A stretch of 29,875 nt of DNA from Geobacter sp. (GTDB lineage Bacteria > Desulfobacterota > Desulfuromonadia > Geobacterales > Geobacteraceae). The notes below the pieces were generated by a model. It saw nothing but the letters and a program-made list of their open reading frames with translations. It did no database searches and was not told the origin of the DNA. Shown here piece after piece: positions 24,542 through 29,875 of this stretch; the first letter of the stretch is position 1, and each line of letters starts with the position of its first letter. A program made the translations under genes and the position numbers. Location: contig DNJC01000131.1 in assembly GCA_003490025.1 (NCBI GenBank), forward strand, positions 1-29,875. Direction: 5' to 3'.

Positions 24542-25795
24542 ATGCAGACACACCTCCACAGAATACGGCCGCTTGCCTGGTGCGCGATGCTCTCCATCCT
24601 GGTGCACCTCTGCCTCATCCTCTCGCTCAGGATGTTGGGGAGCTACGATTTCGGCGCGTCCGTCGGCAACCCGCTGGCCGTCATGGTTGATCTGGCGGCC
24701 GTTTCCGCAGCCGTGGGGGCGCAGGGTGCAACGGTCAAAAAGGCGGAGCCGCAGAAACCGGAACTCCGGACCGTGGCAGCTTCGCTGCCGGAAGACGGTT
24801 TTGAAAAGGGCGCCGCCGCAACCAGGGGCCGGGAAGAGGTGAGGCCCGCTCCGAAGCCGGAAGCCAAGCCCGCTGCGGAGCGGCTGCAGAGCGCCGCCGC
24901 CCCGGATGACGACATGGAAGAGCACAAGAGAGCGCCGCGCCGACATTCCGGTTTGAGGCGGCGCACACCGGTCGTGATTGATTCGCCCCCCGCCGTGCCG
25001 CGCCCGCTTCCCGCCGTGAAGCCCCACCGGGTCCTCGCGGCCGACGCGACTCCCACCATGCTCAACTCGGTGAGCGAGTCCCTCGCCTCCAGGTACGAAA
25101 AGCTCACCTATCTCATCAGCATGTACGGCATCCCCATCGGCCACGCGGAGCTTGAGTCGAAGAGCGAGATGGGGGTGACGGTGATATCCCTCAGGGTGAA
25201 GTCGAACGCGGTCATCTCCAGCTACTTCCCCGTGGACAACCTGGTCGAGACCAGGCACATCAACGGGATGTTCCTGGTCAGCAACGTCAAGCAGAACGAA
25301 GGCGACTTCAAGTGCGACCAGTCCTTCACCATCAACGCAGCCAAAAAGCGGGTCTCCTTTGTCGATTTCAGGAACTCCCGGACGCTCGACATGGACGTAC
25401 CGAGCGGCGACGTGCTGGACACCCTTTCCGGGATCTACTACCTGAGAAACCGTCAGCTGGAGGTGGGGCGGACGGAGACCCTGCATATCTTCGACAGCGA
25501 AACCTACGCGGACGTGCCGGTCGAAATCCTGCGCAAGGAAGAGATGCGACTGCCGAACCTTGCCAAGGTCGACACGGTGGTGGTCCGGCCGCTGCAGACG
25601 ACCCCCGGGATATTCAGGCGGACCGGCGACCTCCTGATCTGGATGACGGACGACGACAAGAAGGTTCCGGTGAAGATCGCGACCTCCATTCCCATCGGCC
25701 GGGTGACGGCCGAGCTGATCTCCGCGGAGTCCCAACCGCACATCGCCGCAAGCGACCCGCACATCGCCGCAAGCGACCCGCAGCAGGGGCGCTGA
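24542..25795 (+). CDS. Membrane-anchored DUF3108 domain protein
   Basis: A 417-residue protein. Residues 13-31 (AWCAMLSILVHLCLILSLR) form one membrane anchor with a cytoplasmic basic N-terminus. A proline- and charge-rich linker follows (about residues 65-175), as in TonB-like proteins that span the periplasm. The C-terminal 230 residues match the DUF3108 pattern (YLISMYGIPIGHAELES, SSYFPVDNLVETRH, VLDTLSGIYYLRNRQLEVG, VRPLQTTPGIFRRTGDLLIWMTDDDKKVPVKI). Known relatives are periplasmic and of unknown function. ATG 24542 is preceded by GAAGGAA; the in-frame start at 24491 adds 17 residues before the anchor. It ends with a duplicated seven-residue segment (PHIAASD). It may co-operate with the small protein encoded next. 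Confidence 0.85.
   Translation: MQTHLHRIRPLAWCAMLSILVHLCLILSLRMLGSYDFGASVGNPLAVMVDLAAVSAAVGAQGATVKKAEPQKPELRTVAASLPEDGFEKGAAATRGREEVRPAPKPEAKPAAERLQSAAAPDDDMEEHKRAPRRHSGLRRRTPVVIDSPPAVPRPLPAVKPHRVLAADATPTMLNSVSESLASRYEKLTYLISMYGIPIGHAELESKSEMGVTVISLRVKSNAVISSYFPVDNLVETRHINGMFLVSNVKQNEGDFKCDQSFTINAAKKRVSFVDFRNSRTLDMDVPSGDVLDTLSGIYYLRNRQLEVGRTETLHIFDSETYADVPVEILRKEEMRLPNLAKVDTVVVRPLQTTPGIFRRTGDLLIWMTDDDKKVPVKIATSIPIGRVTAELISAESQPHIAASDPHIAASDPQQGR
25736..25777 (+). repeat. Perfect 21-base direct duplication in the DUF3108 gene
   Basis: Two identical adjacent 21-base copies (25736-25756 and 25757-25777) encode PHIAASD twice, 6 codons before the stop. Perfect identity suggests a recent duplication in an unstructured tail. 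Confidence 0.9.
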
Positions 25796-25898
25796 CGCCA
25801 TCGCCATCGGGGGGGGGCCTTTCTTCTCAACCCGTGCGGCAGGGCTGGAGATGACTAACTACGAGCATCTCATTGAGTTTTTTGCTACACTGTCGCGC

Positions 25899-26480
25899 AT
25901 GGCAGTGACCCGTATCGCATTCCTGGCGCTTTTACTCTCGGCAACGCAATCGCACGCGGCCGCATTCGACACCCCTAAGCTCTCCGAACCGCTGGCCACG
26001 GCGCGCTTCTTCGACCCGGACCGGTTCCTCACCACGGCAGGGGTGAAGTACTTCCCGGCGCAGGACCTGACCCTGGAGCCGGAGTTGGGGGTCAGCTACC
26101 GCGGCCGGGATTGGGAACTCCACCGCGGCATCGAACAGTCGACCCACAGGTTGCAGGCCCAGGCGGGGGGGAGGCTCTCCGTCGCCGACACCGTTTACCT
26201 CTCCGCCGCGGCGAGGTTCCCCATGGTGACCGTCGAGAGTGTCGGGGAGTACGGCGGGGAGGAACTCGGCATCCGCCCGCAACGGCGCGCCCGCAACGCC
26301 TACGATTTCAACACCCCGTCTAAGAACCTGATGTCGTGGAGCGCCGAGTTCGGCCTGCGCCTCTCCAGGTACACCGACCTCACCCTGTACTACGACCAGA
26401 CCCCCAGCACCGGGTGGTCCACCGGCTCGCTGCAGCAGGAGGAACGGGTCGGCACCAGGTTCATATTCAGGTTCAAGTGA
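25899..26480 (+). CDS. Small exported protein, possible outer-membrane beta-barrel
   Basis: A 193-residue protein with a clean signal peptide (MAVTRIAFLALLLSATQSHA, then AAF). The mature part has alternating strands (AGVKYFPAQDLTLEPELGVSYRG, RLSVADTVYLSAAARF, WSAEFGLRLSRYTDLTLYYDQ) and ends VGTRFIFRFK, close to an aromatic barrel end. An 8-strand barrel is possible. I do not recognise a family. The start is uncertain: ATG 25851 is in frame and has AGGG six bases upstream, but gives an acidic extension ahead of the signal peptide. ATG 25899 lacks a ribosome site but follows TTTTTTGCTACACT, which looks like an extended -10 and would make an almost leaderless mRNA. It ends 12 bases before glpK. 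Confidence 0.68.
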   Translation: MAVTRIAFLALLLSATQSHAAAFDTPKLSEPLATARFFDPDRFLTTAGVKYFPAQDLTLEPELGVSYRGRDWELHRGIEQSTHRLQAQAGGRLSVADTVYLSAAARFPMVTVESVGEYGGEELGIRPQRRARNAYDFNTPSKNLMSWSAEFGLRLSRYTDLTLYYDQTPSTGWSTGSLQQEERVGTRFIFRFK

Positions 26481-26492
26481 CAAGGAGGAGTC

Positions 26493-27980
26493 GTGAGTTA
26501 CCTGCTTTCCATCGACCAGGGGACCACAAGCAGCAGGGCAACCCTCTTCACGCTGCACGGGGAGGCGCTCGCCACGGCGTCCAGGGGCCTGACCCAGCAC
26601 TACCCGCAACCGGGATGGGTGGAACACGACCCGCAGGAGATCTGGGAGGGGCAACTCGCCTGCATAGAGGAGGTCCTCGCCGCAGGCGCGGCGCCACATT
26701 CGGCCATTGCCGGGATCGGGATCACCAACCAGCGGGAGACCACCCTGGTCTGGGAGCGGGGCACGGGAAAACCGCTGCACCGGGCCATCGTCTGGCAGGA
26801 CCGGCGCACGGCGGAGCTGACCGGGAGGCTGAAGAGAGACGGCATGGAGCCGATGGTCCGGGAGCGGACCGGCCTGCTCCTCGACCCTTACTTCTCCGCG
26901 ACCAAGCTTGCCTGGCTCCTGGAACACGTCGAGGGACTGCGGGAGCGGGGAGAGCGCGGGGAGATCTGCTTCGGCACCGTCGACTCCTGGCTCGTGTACC
27001 GGTTGAGCGGCGGGCGGCGCCACGTCACCGATCTCTCCAACGCCAGCCGGACCATGCTGTTCAACATCCGGACGCTGCAGTGGGACGACGAGCTCTTGCG
27101 GCTGTTCGGCATCCCGCGGGCCATGCTTCCCGAGGTCCTGCCGAGCGCTTCACCCTTTGCCACCACCTCCGCCTCCGTGATCGGGGTGGAGATACCGATC
27201 ACCGGGGTGGCCGGAGACCAGCAGGCGGCGCTCTTCGGTCAGGGGTGCTTCGCGCCGGGGATGGCCAAGGCCACCTTCGGCACCGGGGCCTTCGTGGTGA
27301 TGAACAGCGGCGCCGGCGCCGGGACCGGTGAGGGGGTGCTGACCACCATAGGGTGGCAGCTCCCGGGAGAGCCGGTGCAGTACGCGCTGGAGGGATCCAT
27401 CTTCATCGCCGGCGCCGCCGTGCAGTGGCTGAAGGAGGGACTCGGGATCATCGGGAACTCCGGCGAGGTGGAGGCCCTGGCCGCAAGCGTCGCCGACACC
27501 GGGGGTGTCTACTTCGTGCCGGCCTTGTCGGGTCTCGGCACCCCGTACTGGGACCCCTACGCGAGGGGGGTCATCGCCGGCCTTACCAGGGGAAGCACCA
27601 AGGCGCACCTGGCCCGCGCCGCACTGGAGGCGATAGCGTTCCAGACCGTCGACGCCGTCCGCGCCATGGAGTCGGCGAGCGGCATCGAGTTGAGCGAACT
27701 GCGCGTGGACGGCGGGGCTGCCTCTAACGACCTGCTGCTGCAACTGCAGGCCGACCTCCTGGGGGCGCCGGTCCTGAGGCCCCGCTGCACTGAGACCACG
27801 TCGCTTGGGGCGGCTTTTCTGGCGGGGATCGGGGCGGGCGTACTCGACACCGACGCGATAACGAGGCAGTGGGCGCTCGACAGGCGCTTCGAGCCCGGGA
27901 TGGAAGAGGGGCGCCGGGAGGAACTCTATCGCGGCTGGCGTAAGTGCGTGCAGCTTTCGCTTGGGTGGGACAAGAAGTAA
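26493..27980 (+). CDS. glpK: Glycerol kinase
   Basis: Phosphorylates glycerol to sn-glycerol 3-phosphate with ATP. The 495-residue FGGY-family protein begins SYLLSIDQGTTSSRATLF and shows GWVEHDPQEIW, GITNQRETTLVWERGTG, AIVWQDRRTAE, VDSWLVYRLSGG, VTDLSNASRTMLFNI, GVAGDQQAALFGQGCF, KATFGTGAFVVMNSG and RVDGGAASNDLLLQLQADLLG, all as expected for GlpK. Start GTG with AAGGAGGAG four bases ahead. No facilitator gene (glpF) is seen beside it. glpD follows after a 155-base spacer holding GC-rich palindromes. Confidence 0.97.
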   Translation: MSYLLSIDQGTTSSRATLFTLHGEALATASRGLTQHYPQPGWVEHDPQEIWEGQLACIEEVLAAGAAPHSAIAGIGITNQRETTLVWERGTGKPLHRAIVWQDRRTAELTGRLKRDGMEPMVRERTGLLLDPYFSATKLAWLLEHVEGLRERGERGEICFGTVDSWLVYRLSGGRRHVTDLSNASRTMLFNIRTLQWDDELLRLFGIPRAMLPEVLPSASPFATTSASVIGVEIPITGVAGDQQAALFGQGCFAPGMAKATFGTGAFVVMNSGAGAGTGEGVLTTIGWQLPGEPVQYALEGSIFIAGAAVQWLKEGLGIIGNSGEVEALAASVADTGGVYFVPALSGLGTPYWDPYARGVIAGLTRGSTKAHLARAALEAIAFQTVDAVRAMESASGIELSELRVDGGAASNDLLLQLQADLLGAPVLRPRCTETTSLGAAFLAGIGAGVLDTDAITRQWALDRRFEPGMEEGRREELYRGWRKCVQLSLGWDKK

Positions 27981-28010
27981 AGCAAAAGCAGACCACAGGG
28001 AAGGCACGAG

Positions 28011-28101
28011 TCCCCTCCCCCGGAGGGGGAGGGTTAGGGAGGGGGAGCCGGCAGCATGTTGGAGTTCCCCCCTCCCGGCCTCCCCCCTCCGGGGGGAGGA
28101 G
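28011..28101. repeat. GC-rich nested palindromes between glpK and glpD
   Basis: CCCTCCCCC (28013-28021) pairs with GGGGGAGGG (28025-28033) over a GGA loop. CCTCCCCCC (28079-28087) pairs with GGGGGGAGG (28091-28099) over TCC. GGGAGGGGG (28037-28045) can instead pair with the C-rich stretch at 28067-28076, so at least two folds compete. The look is that of an interspersed intergenic repeat. Confidence 0.65.
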
Positions 28102-28135
28102 CAGTTGGTTACGACTTTTCTTTTCCGGAGGTATC

Positions 28136-29752
28136 GTGGCGGAGAGGGAAGCGCTGTTACGCGCTCTCAAAAGTGGCAAGACCTTCGATATGCTCGTGGT
28201 CGGGGGAGGGGCGACCGGCTGCGGCATCGCGCTCGACGCGGCCAGCCGGGGGCTCTCCGTGGCTCTTGCGGAAAAGAGCGACTTCGCCGCCGGAACCAGC
28301 GGCAGGAGCACCAAGCTTTTGCACGGCGGCGTCCGCTACCTGGAGGCGGCGGTCCTGCACCAGGACCTGGCCCAGTTCAACCTGGTGCTCGACGCGCTGC
28401 ACGAGCGCGGCGTCCTGCTGAGAATCGCCCCCCACCTTTGCCACCGCCTCACCCTGGTCACCCCGCTCTACGGCCTCGTGGAACTCCCCTACGTCTGGGC
28501 CGGCCTCAAGCTCTACGACCTGCTGGCGGTGGGGGCGGGGCTCGGACAGAGCAGGTACCTCGGCCGGGACGAGGTGCTGCGGCGCTTCCCGATGATCCGG
28601 CAGGAAGGGCTCAAGGGGGGTGTCCTCTATTACGACGGGCAGTTCAACGACGCGCGCATGAACGTCGCGCTGGCGCTTACCGCGGTCAGGGAGGGGGCGG
28701 TCGCGGTCAACCACCTCGAAGTCGTGGAACTATTGAAGGAGGGGGGGAAGGTCGCGGGCGCACGGGTGCGGGAGCGTTTCAGCCAGGAGGTCTGGGAGAT
28801 CCATGCCCGCTGCGTGGTCAACGCCTGCGGACCCGGCGCGGACCTGCTGCGCAGGGTGGACGACCCGAACGCCGCACCGCTTCTGCGGGTCAGCTCCGGC
28901 ATCCACATAGTCCTTCCCGGGCGCTTCGCCCCGGCCGACGCGGGGCTGATGATACCGAAAACCGAGGACGGCAGGGTGCTCTTCATACTCCCCTGGCAGG
29001 GGGGGTGCCTGGTCGGCACCACCGACGAACCGGCCGAACCTTCCGATCACCCGGCTGCATCGGAAGAGGACGTCGAGTACCTGCTGCGGCACCTGGGACG
29101 CTACTTCAACCTCGGGGTGGAGAGAAGCGACATCAAGGCGAGCTGGGCGGGGCTGAGGCCGCTGGTGCACGATCCCTCCGCCGCCGACACGGCCAGGCTC
29201 GCCCGCGACCACGTCATCAGCTCCTCCCCCTCCGGCCTGATCACCATCGCCGGCGGCAAGTGGACCACCTACCGGAGGATGGCGCTGGACACGGTGGACT
29301 ACGCGGTGCGGACGGCGGGGCTCTCGCCGCATAGCGGTTGCCGCACCGAGCGGATCGTGCTGCAGGGAGGGGAAGATTTCCGCAATGACGCCGCCGCTTC
29401 CCTCGTCGCCAGGTTCGGCCTGGCCGAGGAGGAGGCGCTGCACCTTCATTGCTCGTACGGGGACAGGGCCGAAGAAGTGGCCAATCTTTGCCGGGGAGAG
29501 TTCAAGGAGAGGCTGGTGCCTGGGCACCCTTACCTTAAAGGGGAGGTGCTCTACGCGGTTAGGCTGGAGATGGCGCTTCGGGCCGACGATTTCCTGGCGC
29601 GCCGCATACCGCTCGCCCTCCTGGACCACCGGGGGGCAGTGGCGGCGGCACCCGCCGTCTTGGAACTGATGGCGCGGGAGCTTTCCTGGGACGAAGCGAG
29701 GATGTCGCAGGAGCGGCAGGAGCTGGATCTCAGGCTGAACGAGGCCATGTGA
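28136..29752 (+). CDS. glpD: FAD-dependent glycerol-3-phosphate dehydrogenase
   Basis: Oxidises sn-glycerol 3-phosphate to dihydroxyacetone phosphate at the inner membrane and passes electrons to quinone. The 538-residue protein has the FAD-binding motif MLVVGGGATGCGIALDAAS near residue 20, the family block EKSDFAAGTSGRSTKLLHGG and VRYLE, then DARMNVALAL, VNACGPGADLLR, LVGTTDEP, ASWAGLRPLV and a C-terminal GGKWTTYRRMALDTVDY. Start GTG 28136 is chosen because GGAGG lies five bases upstream; the frame is open further back to 27944 but runs through the GC-rich palindromes. It is the last gene of the apparent glpK-glpD unit. Confidence 0.96.
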   Translation: MAEREALLRALKSGKTFDMLVVGGGATGCGIALDAASRGLSVALAEKSDFAAGTSGRSTKLLHGGVRYLEAAVLHQDLAQFNLVLDALHERGVLLRIAPHLCHRLTLVTPLYGLVELPYVWAGLKLYDLLAVGAGLGQSRYLGRDEVLRRFPMIRQEGLKGGVLYYDGQFNDARMNVALALTAVREGAVAVNHLEVVELLKEGGKVAGARVRERFSQEVWEIHARCVVNACGPGADLLRRVDDPNAAPLLRVSSGIHIVLPGRFAPADAGLMIPKTEDGRVLFILPWQGGCLVGTTDEPAEPSDHPAASEEDVEYLLRHLGRYFNLGVERSDIKASWAGLRPLVHDPSAADTARLARDHVISSSPSGLITIAGGKWTTYRRMALDTVDYAVRTAGLSPHSGCRTERIVLQGGEDFRNDAAASLVARFGLAEEEALHLHCSYGDRAEEVANLCRGEFKERLVPGHPYLKGEVLYAVRLEMALRADDFLARRIPLALLDHRGAVAAAPAVLELMARELSWDEARMSQERQELDLRLNEAM

Positions 29753-29821
29753 TCCCCTTGCCGGCAGGTTGCGCTCCCATACTTCGTGGTCCTTGCCGGT
29801 GAAAGCCTGTTGGAAATGTTT

Positions 29822-29858
29822 AAAACGGTGCCAAATATGCATTTGGCACCGTTTTTTT
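29822..29858 (+). terminator. Intrinsic terminator after glpD
   Basis: A 15-base stem (29822-29836 with 29841-29855, core ACGGTGCCAAAT) with an ATGC loop runs into a seven-T tract. The matching A run on the left would let it work in both directions. Confidence 0.92.
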
Positions 29859-29875
29859 GTGTGCGCCCGGCAGGG

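Overview
The window looks like chromosome from a member of the Geobacteraceae (Geobacter, Geomonas or a close relative). The grounds are a GC-rich coding style, several lipoprotein multihaem c-type cytochromes including one with the CX4CH...CXXCH arrangement typical of Geobacter, a porin beside the cytochromes, and a chemoreceptor with a signalling tip of the kind I associate with this group. The genus call is inference from gene content; no rRNA or other marker gene is present.

Layout. 1-6100 (+): a chemoreceptor bounded by terminators, then a secreted DUF3943 protein, an M48 lipoprotein metalloprotease and a PepD-type dipeptidase. 6170-8250 (-): a small 82-residue protein and a B12-binding radical SAM protein of the DUF4080 type. 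8580-9912 (+): a second, unrelated radical SAM protein. 10018-11601 (-): a compact operon proC / acylphosphatase / periplasmic thiol-disulfide protein with overlapping genes. 11717-12934 (+): an MFS transporter. 12935-13755: about 820 bases with no convincing protein gene, visibly less GC-rich than its surroundings, holding a promoter-like region with direct and inverted repeats. 13756-24406 (+): the centrepiece, a co-directional cluster of a possible 22-codon leader ORF, an outer-membrane beta-barrel, a pentahaem lipoprotein, a lipoprotein cytochrome with up to ten haem motifs of which four are non-canonical, two large surface-type lipoproteins, and a decahaem lipoprotein. 24542-26480 (+): a membrane-anchored DUF3108 protein and a small exported protein that may be a beta-barrel. 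26493-29752 (+): glpK and glpD, closed by a strong terminator.

How the genes fit together. Barrel plus a small haem lipoprotein plus large haem lipoproteins is the architecture of porin-cytochrome conduits that carry electrons across the outer membrane in Geobacter. Here the conduit comes with two repeat-rich lipoproteins (carboxypeptidase-regulatory-like and fibronectin III domains) that could act as adhesins or scaffolds at the surface. glpK/glpD convert glycerol to dihydroxyacetone phosphate and feed electrons to the quinone pool, so the right-hand end joins an electron-donating module to an electron-exporting one; that link is only positional.

Small-scale structure includes three intergenic arrays of a 9-base TGGGA-type repeat within 3.5 kb around the two radical SAM genes, a REP-like hairpin, GC-rich nested palindromes between glpK and glpD, a perfect 10-base inverted repeat over the stop codon of the DUF3943 gene, and ten 11-residue repeats inside the fibronectin-type lipoprotein.
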